Source: JAQUOA01 sp037443785
GTDB lineage: Bacteria; Bacteroidota; Ignavibacteria; UBA10030; UBA8401
Assembly: GCA_037443785.1 (NCBI GenBank)
Contig: JBBINR010000002.1
Coordinates: forward strand, 1-64,000
Length of the DNA stretch: 64,000 nucleotides
Reading direction: 5' to 3'
In this document: in pieces, positions 44,301 to 52,769 of the stretch
Layout of the letters: each line of letters starts with the position of its first letter
How positions within the stretch are numbered: the stretch's first letter is position 1
Program-made: the position numbers and the translations under genes
The notes under the pieces: model-generated
What the model was told of the DNA's origin: nothing
Databases searched by the model: none
The model's input: only the letters and a program-made list of their open reading frames with translations

Positions 44301-44742
44301 GCCGGTTCGATTAGAAGAACTTCGTTCAATGTTGCAAACATTCGGAGAGTTGATCATGGAACAGCAAACCATTGTTTCCGATGAACAGCTTACGGTATTG
44401 ATTCATCATCGCACCAAAGAGTTGATGGACGAAACCGATAAAGACTTTATGACTGAATTTATCAACGGATTTTCAGCTCAAGCGAATGAATCTTTTGAAA
44501 AATTGATTGAAGCCATCCGTTCAAAAAATCTTAGCGATGCTGTTTTTCATGCCCATAAACTGCGGGGCCTTGGATTGAATTTTGGCGCCGAGCCGCTGGC
44601 GGCTGCGTGCCGGGAAATCGAATCAGTGCGCTCCGAAATAATTCTGGCGACATCATCCGAGGAATTAATTCGAAACGCGACGAAAGAACTTCGCCGGACG
44701 TTTGATACGCTCGACCGCGTCCGAAAAAATCTCAACGTGTGA
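41326..44742 (+). CDS. Membrane hybrid histidine kinase: sensor-PAS-PAS-HisKA-HATPase-REC-REC-HPt
   Basis: 1138 residues. TM1 about 10-33, a helical periplasmic sensor (CHASE3/4HB-like, 34-186), TM2 about 188-208. PAS1 about 222-345 (RFFNFLEAVPAGIYIITADG), PAS2 about 355-480 (RYRQIIEYATDIIYRTDRHG). HisKA with H505 (SHEIRTPMNGVIGM). HATPase (FRQILLNLTNNAIKFTEKGE, YGGTGLGLAITKRL). REC1 with D796 (IIDFHMPDKDG), REC2 with D939 (FMDLHMPELDG). HPt with H1077 (HAHKLRGLGLNFG). A BarA-like phosphorelay with all phospho-sites kept. It sits inside the hut cluster 51 bp after hutU, and its TGA is 3 bases before the next ATG. Confidence 0.93.
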   Translation: MSSNPKINTAFFIKILTAFIVAIGLLAGIGLFTLQTIFRTTASSDMMIHSYKVKENLERVLSELTLGQSEIRAYYSTGNTSYIYYYREHVDTVRHFFAVVQGLLADDSIQQHRLIILDSLLDGRFLFTDKKIQAVYFQGYQAAEKKFPTEASQQLIRSIDSIVVAMENQEDTFLERRLTESRSQIKTMLIFFSVGGISSIVILLFVFLFLNREVNKRTLAENEVRETEKRFFNFLEAVPAGIYIITADGKPFYQNEEARKILGQDMIPDVTPENMTEVYRAYVQGTDTIYPAERHPIIRALYGERGSVSDIEVWREDRVVPLLITGAPIFDTEGNLQYAMAAFVDISEQKNSEQKLAESEERYRQIIEYATDIIYRTDRHGNLTYVNPVGLKVFGYTEQQAIGMHYTDVISVSDKESVKRFYLQQAASKTLQTYLEFSAVTRESKTIVLGQNVRLFIRNNEIEGFLVVARDVTGKRQAESLLREAKNAAEAATLAKSQFLATMSHEIRTPMNGVIGMTDLLLQTELTHEQHEYAEIIRTSGETLLALINDILDFSKIESGRLDLEERPIELQGLIEESFDLVAHRAIEKNIDLLYLIDPGVPPFIVGDPTRFRQILLNLTNNAIKFTEKGEVFITVTARSHNAATIELQFSVADTGIGIPADKIEKLFVSFSQVDASTTRKYGGTGLGLAITKRLVELMGGTIWVESHDGKGSTFYFTVKVPQVNPKDAPPRKYVRGKIPELQGKRVLLVDDNKTNLTILTIQCENWGMLPRATSSQKEALQWLSANDPFDVAIIDFHMPDKDGVQFAKEIRMMRDSAVLPLILFSSSLRRDSTEKNSSLFSATLMKPLKQAQLYSTLIDVIAASSTVQYKKTVEKTVSEEKISDQYPLSILVAEDNIVNQKLALRLLQKLGYQADIAQNGNDVLEMMTKKKYNLIFMDLHMPELDGLEATKQIVNSTVHNLRPKIIAMTADAMTGDREKCINAGMDDYISKPVRLEELRSMLQTFGELIMEQQTIVSDEQLTVLIHHRTKELMDETDKDFMTEFINGFSAQANESFEKLIEAIRSKNLSDAVFHAHKLRGLGLNFGAEPLAAACREIESVRSEIILATSSEELIRNATKELRRTFDTLDRVRKNLNV

Positions 44743-44745
44743 TCC

Positions 44746-44940
44746 ATGGATACGGTTGAAATTGGTCTGTGCGAACGGTGTATCCACCATATCGAAATAA
44801 AAAATCAACGTGGAAGTAATTTCCATTTGTGTAAACGATCGAAAAAAGAAACAGTATTTCCAAAATACCCAAAATTACCGGTAACCATATGCACAGGTTT
44901 TGAATCATTCACCGGAAATTCTCATCAGAATGTTAAATGA
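44746..44940 (+). CDS. 64-residue Cys-rich mini-protein coupled to hutI
   Basis: The ATG lies 3 bases after the kinase stop, and the TGA overlaps the hutI ATG in an ATGA. This tight packing shows it is translated as part of the operon. Four Cys (C9, C12, C29, C49) with LCERCIHH and HLCKRSKKE, then FPKYPKLPVTICTGFE, suggest a small zinc or redox-active knuckle. No membrane segment. I have seen similar KYPxLPVxxCxGF mini-proteins in Bacteroidota-type genomes without a function; none is assigned here. Confidence 0.75.
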   Translation: MDTVEIGLCERCIHHIEIKNQRGSNFHLCKRSKKETVFPKYPKLPVTICTGFESFTGNSHQNVK

Positions 44941-46175
44941 ATATTTTTCTTAAAAATATCGGACAATTAGTAACGGTAGCGTCACACGGTAAGAAAGCAA
45001 AAACCGGCATTAAAATGCGGGAATTACATATCGTGAAGAATGCATCGTTGCACATCGAAAATGGCTTGATAAAATCCATCGGAGCCGATACTGCTGAAAA
45101 AATTCCGGATGGTATTGAAGTGATCGATGTCGAAGGAAAAACTGTTTTACCGGGATTTGTCGATTCGCATACCCACACTGTTTTTGCTGGAAGCCGAGAG
45201 GGTGAGTTTGCCATGCGTTCCGAAGGAAAATCATATCAAGAAATTGCAGATGCCGGCGGCGGAATTCTTTCAACGATGCAGGCAACACGCGGGGCAACAA
45301 AACGCGAGCTCTACAAATTTGCCGAACAGCGGTTGGACGCCATGCTTCGCCACGGAACCACAACCATAGAAATAAAAAGCGGTTATGGACTTTCTCCCGA
45401 TGCAGAAATGAAAATGCTCGAAACAATTTCCGATTTGAAGCGCGACCACTATGCAACAATCGTTGCCACGTTTCTCGGTGCACATGCGTTTCCTCCCGAG
45501 TATCAGAAAGATCACGCTGGATATGTAGACAAAATCTGCACATACATGCTTCCGTATGTTGCAGAAAAAAATCTTGCAACCTTCGTCGATGTCTTTTGTG
45601 AAAAAGGATATTTCGATTTAAAGCAGACAGAGCAAATTATTTTAGAAGCGAAACGTCTCGGACTTGTTCCAAAAGTGCATGCGGATCAATTAAGTGCTCT
45701 TGGCGGTTCGGAATTAGGGGCAAAGCTTAATGCCATTTCGGTCGATCATCTTGAACGATTGGATGATATTGGAATTTCAGCATTGAAAAACTCCCAAACT
45801 GTTGCCACCGTCCTTCCCGGCTCATCCTTCTTTTTGAATCATCCGTACGCTCCGGCACGAAAAATTATTGATTCGGGAATTCCGCTGGCAATCGCGACAG
45901 ATTTTAATCCTGGAAGTTCGATGTGTTATTCCATGCAAATGATGATGACGCTTGGATGTACGCAAATGCACATGACTCCCGAAGAAGCAATCGTTGCAGC
46001 AACACTCAATGGTGCTGCTGCACTTGGATTATCCGATGAAGTTGGAAGCATCGAAGTCGGCAAGCAAGGCGATGTAGTTATCTATGATGTGAGCGATTAC
46101 CGCTATATTCCGTACCATTTCGGAGTGAATCATGTGTGGAAAGTTGTGAAGAACGGCGTGCTGTTGGATTTTTAA
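44937..46175 (+). CDS. hutI: Imidazolonepropionase
   Basis: 412 residues, the expected length. Amidohydrolase-fold metalloenzyme hydrolysing imidazolonepropionate to N-formimino-glutamate, the third step of histidine degradation. Metal His pair H78/H80 in DSHTHTVFAG. Also present: GTTTIEIKSGYGLS, FLGAHAFPPEY, KVHADQLSALGG, and the metal Asp region LAIATDFNPGSSMC. Translation is probably coupled to the preceding mini-protein through the ATGA overlap. Upstream hutU and this gene make two consecutive enzymes of the pathway. Confidence 0.96.
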   Translation: MNIFLKNIGQLVTVASHGKKAKTGIKMRELHIVKNASLHIENGLIKSIGADTAEKIPDGIEVIDVEGKTVLPGFVDSHTHTVFAGSREGEFAMRSEGKSYQEIADAGGGILSTMQATRGATKRELYKFAEQRLDAMLRHGTTTIEIKSGYGLSPDAEMKMLETISDLKRDHYATIVATFLGAHAFPPEYQKDHAGYVDKICTYMLPYVAEKNLATFVDVFCEKGYFDLKQTEQIILEAKRLGLVPKVHADQLSALGGSELGAKLNAISVDHLERLDDIGISALKNSQTVATVLPGSSFFLNHPYAPARKIIDSGIPLAIATDFNPGSSMCYSMQMMMTLGCTQMHMTPEEAIVAATLNGAAALGLSDEVGSIEVGKQGDVVIYDVSDYRYIPYHFGVNHVWKVVKNGVLLDF

Positions 46176-46264
46176 TATTGAGGAATTAAAAGCCAGCTTT
46201 TCTTCTTTCATAATTCATCCTTCATCCTTATATTGTTGTAGTTCTTTTCCATCAAAGCTTTACC

Positions 46265-46376
46265 TCGTTAGGGGTGTTATCTCGTAATGATTACGAGAAA
46301 CTGAGAACATACCCTTGATTTGCGCCAAAGGCGCAATGAACCACCTGATCTGGATAATACCAGCGTAGGGAAACGA
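46265..46376 (+). ncRNA. TPP riboswitch (THI element)
   Basis: Hallmarks in order: P1 arms TCGTT (46265-46269) and AACGA (46372-46376), AGGGGTG, the CTGAGA box (46311-46316), ACCCTT, then CCTGATCTGG, ATAATACCAGCG and TAGGGAA. P3a is a short TGCGCC/GGCGCA hairpin (46321-46335). It binds thiamine pyrophosphate and lies just upstream of a thiamine receptor/kinase/permease operon with a terminator in between, so it should switch that operon off when TPP is plentiful. Confidence 0.95.
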
Positions 46377-46398
46377 CAAATTCATACACAAAAAATTT

Positions 46399-46441
46399 GC
46401 CGTTACTGATGCTGTCGTTTTCAGTAGCGGCTTTTTTTTTT
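46399..46441 (+). terminator. Riboswitch-controlled intrinsic terminator
   Basis: GCCGTTACTGA (46399-46409) pairs with TCAGTAGCGGC (46421-46431; one G-U pair), followed by ten T. It lies 22 bases after the aptamer and before the receptor gene, so transcription attenuation is the likely mode of control. Confidence 0.9.
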
Positions 46442-46485
46442 CCGTTTTCTCAGTGACGGGACAAGAAGGGAGCAATACTTACAAA

Positions 46486-48753
46486 ATGAAAAATATACAA
46501 TTTAAAATTGTCTCGGCAATACTGTTGCTTGCATCTTTTGCTTTTTCAGAAGACGGAGGAGAGAAGGACAGCGTTAAATATCAGCTTACGCCCGTATTGG
46601 TGACTGCAACCGAAGCGAAAGAGCGCGAAACGCCTGTAACGTTTACCAATTTGGGTAAAGGGCTTATCCAATCGCGCTATTCTATGCAGGATGTTCCCGT
46701 GATGCTTGCATCGCTCCCGTCGATGATTTCATTTTCCGACGGCGGAAATGGCATTGGCTACAACTATGTTTTTCTCCGGGGATTCGATCAGCGCAGACTT
46801 TCGGTAATGGTGAACGGAATTCCGCAGAACGATCCCGAAGATCATAATGTGTACTGGATCGATTTTCCCGATATCCTTGCAAGTGCATCGAACGTGCAAG
46901 TGCAGCGCGGTGCGGGAAGTGCATTTTATGGACCGCCGGCGATTGGGGGATCAATTAATATTGTGACGAATCCGTTTACGGTGCAGCCCTATGCAAAATT
47001 TGAATCGATGTTTGGATTTCAAGAATATGGAGACAGTTCTCAATCATTACCGATAACAATGAAGAAACTTTCGGCAACATATAATTCCGGTTTAATTGAT
47101 AATAAGTATATGTTTTACGGAAGGCTTGGAAAAATTCAATCGAACGGATACAGAATTCATTCAAGCATCGAAATGGCATCGTACTTTTTTGGTGCATTGC
47201 TTTTAAATGATAATATCACAACACGCATTCATTTCTTCGGCGGGCCGCTTGGCGATCAACTTGTTTACACCGGATTGCCGAAATGGACAAACACCGATAA
47301 AAAATTACGGCGAATGAATCTTTCCTATTTCGAACAGAATGGGAAAGCATATACGTATGCATTACAACGGCGACCGCAGGAGAATGAACAATTCAATCAA
47401 CCGCATTATGAAATCATCAACGACTGGAATGTTTCTTCGGATATGATTCTGCATAACACGCTGTTCTATTATGACAGCCACGGCTGGTTTGATTATGATG
47501 CATCGTGGGCTGACGCAACGACATTGCGTATCGATAGTACCCATGGATTTTCTCTAACACCGACAATTGGCAATGCCATTGTTCGCGGCGGAGTTGATCT
47601 TGTTCAATGGGGATGGCTGCCGCGATTAGATGTAAAACATGACCGCGGAGAATTAACGCTCGGTGCTGAATATCGATTCCATCACGGAAGTCACTGGGGA
47701 AAAATTCAATACGCCGAAGGATTGCCGTCGAACTTTGATCCTGATTATCGTTTCTATCAATATGACGGCATCAAGCACATGGCATCGCTCTACGTAACGG
47801 AGAATTATAAATTGCAGGATGACATGACACTGATGGCGAACGTGCAGTTTGCTTTCAACGAATACCAAATAAAAAATGAAAAATTCTTGAACACGACGTT
47901 CAGCACGCCATATAATTTTTTAAATCCGCGCATCGGGATCAATTACAATCTTAATGAAGAATGGAATGTGTATTCATCGCTTGCGTACACATCGCGGGAG
48001 CCGCGATTGAGAAATTTGTATGCTGCGGAAGATGCGTATTTTGGCGCAACACCGGCCTTTGCCGCCGACACAATAAATGGAGCCACAAAATATCATTTTG
48101 ATAAACCGCTTGCAAAGCCGGAACAATTGCTGAATCTTGAAGTAGGAACGGGATATAAAACTTCGTCCATTCAATTTACGGCAAATGTGTACTGGATGGA
48201 ATTCACGAATGAACTTGTAAAAAGCGGTGTGGTAGATATTTTTGGAAATCCTGTTTATGGAAATGCACCGCGCACACGACATGTGGGTTTAGAGATTGAC
48301 GGGGCGGTAAAATTGTTCGGACCGGTTGTGCTTGGTGGTAATGCAACGTTTTCCAATAACAGGATTATCGACTTTGCGTCTATCGACAGTGCGGTGAACG
48401 GAATTGTTTATAAAACAAAGCTTAATGATAATCCCATCGCCGGATTTCCTTCACTGCTGGGAAACGCCAGGCTGTCGTATCAAACAGATGAATTGACTGC
48501 TTCGCTCGCCTTCAAATACGTCGGTTCGTTTTATACCGACAATTTCCAAAATTCTGCCAATAAGAATGATGCCTACGCGGTGGTGAACGTTGAGTCGGTG
48601 TATAAGCTTCCGAAATTTATAGAGACGGAATTTACAATTCGTGCGGAAGTGAGAAATCTTTTTGATACATTATACATGCAAAATGGCGAAGGGGATGCAT
48701 TCTTTCCTGCGGCAGAACGAAATTATCTTGTTGGCTTGACCATGCAATTATAA
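46486..48753 (+). CDS. TonB-dependent outer-membrane receptor for thiamine or thiamine precursor
   Basis: About 755 residues from the ATG at 46486, which starts the signal peptide (MKNIQFKIVSAILLLASFAF); a GTG further upstream would add an uncharged lead. Plug: SFSDGGNGIGYNYVFLRGFD, VMVNGIPQNDPEDHNVYWID, VQRGAGSAFYGPPAIGGSIN. A beta-barrel follows, ending RNYLVGLTMQL. No STN or carboxypeptidase-regulatory domain. Placement behind a TPP riboswitch and ahead of thiamine pyrophosphokinase and a PnuT-like permease points to thiamine uptake (the Omr type described in Bacteroidota by comparative genomics). Confidence 0.9.
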   Translation: MKNIQFKIVSAILLLASFAFSEDGGEKDSVKYQLTPVLVTATEAKERETPVTFTNLGKGLIQSRYSMQDVPVMLASLPSMISFSDGGNGIGYNYVFLRGFDQRRLSVMVNGIPQNDPEDHNVYWIDFPDILASASNVQVQRGAGSAFYGPPAIGGSINIVTNPFTVQPYAKFESMFGFQEYGDSSQSLPITMKKLSATYNSGLIDNKYMFYGRLGKIQSNGYRIHSSIEMASYFFGALLLNDNITTRIHFFGGPLGDQLVYTGLPKWTNTDKKLRRMNLSYFEQNGKAYTYALQRRPQENEQFNQPHYEIINDWNVSSDMILHNTLFYYDSHGWFDYDASWADATTLRIDSTHGFSLTPTIGNAIVRGGVDLVQWGWLPRLDVKHDRGELTLGAEYRFHHGSHWGKIQYAEGLPSNFDPDYRFYQYDGIKHMASLYVTENYKLQDDMTLMANVQFAFNEYQIKNEKFLNTTFSTPYNFLNPRIGINYNLNEEWNVYSSLAYTSREPRLRNLYAAEDAYFGATPAFAADTINGATKYHFDKPLAKPEQLLNLEVGTGYKTSSIQFTANVYWMEFTNELVKSGVVDIFGNPVYGNAPRTRHVGLEIDGAVKLFGPVVLGGNATFSNNRIIDFASIDSAVNGIVYKTKLNDNPIAGFPSLLGNARLSYQTDELTASLAFKYVGSFYTDNFQNSANKNDAYAVVNVESVYKLPKFIETEFTIRAEVRNLFDTLYMQNGEGDAFFPAAERNYLVGLTMQL

Positions 48754-48763
48754 TAATTTAAAT

Positions 48764-48792
48764 CCGTCCGAAGATTTTAAATCCTCGGACGG
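48764..48792 (+). promoter_or_regulatory. Intercistronic hairpin just before the thiamine pyrophosphokinase start
   Basis: CCGTCCGA (48764-48771) and TCGGACGG (48785-48792), 13-base AT-rich loop. The right arm ends 8 bases before the ATG at 48801 and covers the GGACGG that would serve as ribosome site. It could lower translation of the kinase or protect the receptor mRNA; no T run follows. Confidence 0.5.
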
Positions 48793-48800
48793 TTACGGTG

Positions 48801-49454
48801 ATGAAAAGAAAAAAAAATAAACACGCTCTTATTATTTGCAACGGAGAAATGCCTTCCAAAAAATTGCTTCTTCCGTTGCTGAAAATAAAACCGTTCATTT
48901 TATGTGCCGACGGAGGAGCCAACAAAGCGCGTTCGTACGGTCTTGAGCCGCATTGTATTATCGGCGACCTTGATTCCATCACGCAAAAGACCAGGCATTT
49001 TTATTCTTCGGTTCCGGTCATCCATAGTGCGGATCAAAATAGCACCGATCTTGAAAAAGCGCTCGATTATCTGTTGAAAAATTTGTTTACCTCGGCTACG
49101 ATTGTTGGTGCAACAGGAGAACGTCCCGATCACATGATGTCAAACTTCAGCATTCTTTTGAAATATCATCGAAAGTTGAATCTCCTTTTTTTTGATGAAC
49201 GATGCACCATTGAGATCATTCAAAAGAAAATTCAGTTCGATGCATTCGTTGGCCAGCAGATTTCCATTGTTCCGATGGGTGCATGCAGCGGTATTGTTAC
49301 GTCAGGGCTGAAATATCCTTTAAAAAATGAATCTCTTGAGCTTGGAGTTCGCGAAGGGTCGAGCAATGAAGCTGTTAAATCACGTATAACGATCAATCTC
49401 AAAAACGGGTCGTTGCTGTTATTTAAAATCCATCCGCATATTACACACCCGTGA
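48801..49454 (+). CDS. thiN: Thiamine pyrophosphokinase
   Basis: About 217 residues; a GTG precedes the ATG directly and either could be used. It makes TPP from thiamine and ATP. Motifs: ICNGEMPSKKLL, FILCADGGANKARSYGLEPH, IIGDLDSI (catalytic Asp pair), ADQNSTDLEKALDYLL, VGATGERPDHMMSNFSIL, and the C-terminal REGSSNEAVKSRITINLKNG. Length and motif order fit the ThiN/Tnr3 type. Its TGA overlaps the GTG of the permease gene (GTGA). Confidence 0.92.
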   Translation: MKRKKNKHALIICNGEMPSKKLLLPLLKIKPFILCADGGANKARSYGLEPHCIIGDLDSITQKTRHFYSSVPVIHSADQNSTDLEKALDYLLKNLFTSATIVGATGERPDHMMSNFSILLKYHRKLNLLFFDERCTIEIIQKKIQFDAFVGQQISIVPMGACSGIVTSGLKYPLKNESLELGVREGSSNEAVKSRITINLKNGSLLLFKIHPHITHP

Positions 49455-50026
49455 CTTCAATCGAAGAATTTATTGCCGTTGTGCTTGGAGTTGTTGCTGT
49501 CTACTGTTCTACAAAACAGAATATCTGGACATACCCGCTCGGAATTATTTCTGTTTTCATTTATATTTTTATTTTTCACGAAGTAAAATTGTATGCCGAC
49601 ATGGGTTTGCAGGTATTCTTCATCATTCTTCAGGCGTATGGATGGTACGAATGGCTCTACGGCGGTGAACATAAAACCAAACTGCATGTAAGTCGAACGC
49701 CGCGAATAATTGCGTTGTATAATATTTTTTTTGTTGTTGTTGGGACCATCATTCTCGGATACACACTTCACAAACTCACCGATGCGGCATTGCCGTATAT
49801 CGATTCATTTCTTGCGGTATTGAGCATGAGCGGCCAATATTTAATGGCAAGAAAATATTTTCACAACTGGCACGTGTGGATTATCGTGAATATCGGTTCA
49901 CTGGGTATGTACGGTTTCAAAGAATTATATTTTACAACGTTTCTTTACGGGGTATATCTTGTGCTTGCAGTAATAGGATTACGGGAATGGAAAAAAGAAT
50001 TGTCCGCGACCCTCTATGCAGTTTAA
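49451..50026 (+). CDS. pnuT: PnuT-type thiamine permease (PnuC family)
   Basis: 191 residues, GTG start in a 4-base overlap with thiN. Seven hydrophobic segments. PnuC family signatures: VYCSTKQNIWTYPLGIISVF (WPxG-like), ADMGLQVFFIILQAYGWYEW, YLMARKYFHNWHVWIIVNIG. PnuC proteins import nicotinamide riboside; members next to thiamine kinase under a TPP riboswitch (PnuT) are assigned to thiamine. Facilitated diffusion with trapping by ThiN is the family model. It converges on the sensor kinase gene with overlapping stops. Confidence 0.9.
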   Translation: MTSIEEFIAVVLGVVAVYCSTKQNIWTYPLGIISVFIYIFIFHEVKLYADMGLQVFFIILQAYGWYEWLYGGEHKTKLHVSRTPRIIALYNIFFVVVGTIILGYTLHKLTDAALPYIDSFLAVLSMSGQYLMARKYFHNWHVWIIVNIGSLGMYGFKELYFTTFLYGVYLVLAVIGLREWKKELSATLYAV

Positions 50027-52656
50027 TTACTGCTGATATTTACATTTGATCCATTGAACGGCGAATACTCTTGGTCGTCACGATCTTTTACCGCCGGAAA
50101 ATATAACGTAAATGTTGTTCCGGTGCCAATCAAACTTTTTATATCAATGACACCGTTGTGATTTTTCATGATTCCGTGAACGATAGAAAGACCCAGTCCG
50201 GTTCCTTTCCCCCTCATTTTTGTCGAAAAGAATGGCTCAAATACTCGCTGCATTGTTTGTTCGGACATCCCGTTTCCATTGTCGGAAACCTCAAGAACGA
50301 CGTGAAGAGTATCCGAGATATGCGGAAATTGTTTCCGAAGATTTTCAGGATGTTCATTCTTAATTGAAAATGTCAGTGTTCCGTTGCTGATCCCTCGTTG
50401 TTCAATGGCATCTCTGGCATTGACCGCAAGATTAATAATGACCTGATGAAGCTGATCTTCATCTCCCATAATAACATCGTTGGTCGTATACAGATTGGTG
50501 GCAATGGTAATTGATTTTGGGATAGAATGTTCGAGAAGCTCGCAGACATCATTTACCACATTGGAAATCGAAATTGGTCTATGAATTCCTTTTTCCGTTC
50601 GCGCAAACATCAATAACTGTTTGGCAATACTCGATCCTCGTTCGGCGGCAGTAGCAATCATTTGTGCGAAACGTATCACTTCAGGATTATCTTTCGCTTT
50701 TAATTTTACCAGTTCGGCGGAACCAAGGATCATTGCAAGAACATTGTTAAAATCGTGCGCAATACCTCCGGCTAAAACACCGATGGAATCCATTTTTTGT
50801 GCGTGCATTAATTGGTCTTCCAGTTTTTTCCGCTCAGTAATATTCCGGAAAATAGACAGCAGCATTCGTTCATTGATGCCGAATGTCAGATAAAGTGAAT
50901 CGATCTCCACAAAAATTGTTTCTTTATTCCACAGAAAAACTTGAGCTTCCGATCGCGGAATAATAGTTTGATCGGTAAATCGCTGTTTATAGAGCTCATC
51001 ACCGTTTTGTGATTCCATAATTTCCGCATCGTATACCACATTGATCGATTTCCCGATCAATTCTTCTTTTTGCTTTTTGACCATTTTACAATAGGCGTCA
51101 TTGACCATTACGATGATGCCATCCTTATCCGAAACACGCATGCCATCGGTAGAGTGTTCCCAAATTGCACGGAACCGTTCTTCCTCTAACTTTTGCTGGA
51201 TAATCGTGGCAATATGCTGTGAAACGAAAACCAGAATTTCTTTTTCACGTTTCCCGAACAAGATTTTCAGATCGTAACTTTGAATCGTCAATACGCCGAA
51301 CGTTTTATCGCCGGAGCGAAGGGGAACGCCAAGCCAGTCAACAGCGGGTGCACCGATTAAATTCAAATCACCGCGTTCAGACATTTGGTCAAAAATAGTT
51401 TGCGGCGCATGAAGGATATTTCCGGTTTCCAGAACGTATTCTGTTGATCCATGGGAAAATCGTCTTGGTTGCGGTGGCGGATCGACTTCGTCAACAAAGT
51501 ACGGGAAGCTGATCATACTGTTGACGGGATCGTACAAGGCGATGTAAAAATTTTTCGCGTACATCAATTCACCAACCACGTCATGAATCAACATGAACAA
51601 TTGATGCATATCGTTTGCCGAGCGGCTGATTGTTGTGATTCTGTACAATGCGGACTGCAGGCGTTCATTCCATTTTTGTTCAGAAATATCGGTAATGGTT
51701 CCGATGGTGCCGACAATATTCTTGTTCATATCCATAAACGGAGATCCATAGACTTCAGCCCAGAATGTTGTTCCGTTTTTTTTCACCATTTCCATTTCAT
51801 ACTTTTCCGAAATTCCTTTTTGTCGATCCTTGTTCCGCTGCAAGTGTTCAGGCCATTGGCTTTTCGGAAGGAGAAACGAATACACCGGCTTATTAATTAC
51901 TTCATCACCCGTCCATCCGCTGAGATCTGTCATTCGCTGGTTCATGTAGAGCACACGGTCATCGAGATCGGTCAAGACTAATCCTTCGCTTAAACTTTCT
52001 ACCACCGAACGGAATTTTTTTTCAGATTCAGCAAGCGCTTCAGACATGACATCGCTTTCCGTGATGTTCCGTATCAGAACAAAGACTTCATCGGCTCCGC
52101 TGGCAAGCAATCGCGCCTGGTATCGCTTGATTTTTTCTTTAATCGGAAGTTCATATTCAAACGATTGAACCGAGTTTGAGGACAACGTTCGTTCAATATG
52201 GGCCATGTAGAGTTCTGCAACAGAGTGCGGCAGTCTATCATAAACTTTTTTTCCAATGATATTATCAGTGGAACCATACAGATCTTCCGGATTGCCGGCG
52301 CGGAAGTCCAAGTACGTTCCATCATTGCGGATTCGGAATGTGAGATTTGGAATGGTTGTCAGAAGCGCTTCGCGGAGAAGTTCGGATTGTGCTCGTGCTT
52401 GTTTAGACAAGGAATGATCCGAAATTTCTTTTCGTAATTCTTTCCACCGGCGGAAGGCAAAAATAGCTAATTGCGTAGAAAGAATAAGGATGGTGAAAAT
52501 TATTTCATCAACATAATATCGGCGGTAATTGCTGAGAAAATTTTCGAGTTTCTCATAAAAATGGAATTGTATTGCCAAGCCCAAAATGGCCACAGCAATA
52601 ATAACAATGACAATGATATCGCGCTTTGTTGAAGAATATGGTCGCTGACGTGCCAT
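50023..52656 (-). CDS. Membrane PAS/GAF sensor histidine kinase (NtrB-like core)
   Basis: 877 residues. Two close N-terminal helices (about 12-32 and 45-66) without a large periplasmic domain. PAS1 about 95-205 (LTFRIRNDGTYLDFRAGN), PAS2 about 215-330 (FRSVVESLSEGLVLTDLDD), GAF about 335-500 (LQSALYRITTISRSANDMHQ), PAS3 about 508-620 (FRAIWEHSTDGMRVSDKDG). HisKA with H634 in GGIAHDFNNVLAMI, HATPase with LHQVIINLAVNARDAIEQRG and GTGLGLSIVHGIM. No receiver; the partner regulator is not adjacent. The input is probably cytosolic or redox. Confidence 0.92.
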   Translation of the reverse strand: MARQRPYSSTKRDIIVIVIIAVAILGLAIQFHFYEKLENFLSNYRRYYVDEIIFTILILSTQLAIFAFRRWKELRKEISDHSLSKQARAQSELLREALLTTIPNLTFRIRNDGTYLDFRAGNPEDLYGSTDNIIGKKVYDRLPHSVAELYMAHIERTLSSNSVQSFEYELPIKEKIKRYQARLLASGADEVFVLIRNITESDVMSEALAESEKKFRSVVESLSEGLVLTDLDDRVLYMNQRMTDLSGWTGDEVINKPVYSFLLPKSQWPEHLQRNKDRQKGISEKYEMEMVKKNGTTFWAEVYGSPFMDMNKNIVGTIGTITDISEQKWNERLQSALYRITTISRSANDMHQLFMLIHDVVGELMYAKNFYIALYDPVNSMISFPYFVDEVDPPPQPRRFSHGSTEYVLETGNILHAPQTIFDQMSERGDLNLIGAPAVDWLGVPLRSGDKTFGVLTIQSYDLKILFGKREKEILVFVSQHIATIIQQKLEEERFRAIWEHSTDGMRVSDKDGIIVMVNDAYCKMVKKQKEELIGKSINVVYDAEIMESQNGDELYKQRFTDQTIIPRSEAQVFLWNKETIFVEIDSLYLTFGINERMLLSIFRNITERKKLEDQLMHAQKMDSIGVLAGGIAHDFNNVLAMILGSAELVKLKAKDNPEVIRFAQMIATAAERGSSIAKQLLMFARTEKGIHRPISISNVVNDVCELLEHSIPKSITIATNLYTTNDVIMGDEDQLHQVIINLAVNARDAIEQRGISNGTLTFSIKNEHPENLRKQFPHISDTLHVVLEVSDNGNGMSEQTMQRVFEPFFSTKMRGKGTGLGLSIVHGIMKNHNGVIDIKSLIGTGTTFTLYFPAVKDRDDQEYSPFNGSNVNISSN

Positions 52657-52711
52657 GAGTGAAGTATAAAGATTTTTTTTGAGAGAGTCAGCAAGAAGTT
52701 ACGGAGGGAAA

Positions 52712-52750
52712 TGAAAACTTGCAGGAAACGGTAACACCTGCAAGTTTTCA
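52712..52750 (-). terminator. Strong hairpin terminator of the prohibitin-like gene
   Basis: 14-bp perfect stem TGAAAACTTGCAGG / CCTGCAAGTTTTCA with an 11-base loop, 20 bp downstream of the minus-strand stop. The minus-strand exit is short in T, so it may also stabilise the mRNA. Confidence 0.7.
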
Positions 52751-52769
52751 GAGAATTGAAGGAGTAAAT

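Noticed and set aside
45010..45579. 189-residue minus-strand frame within hutI
   Set aside because: An antisense shadow of a clear amidohydrolase gene; Arg/Phe/His-rich and without homology features.
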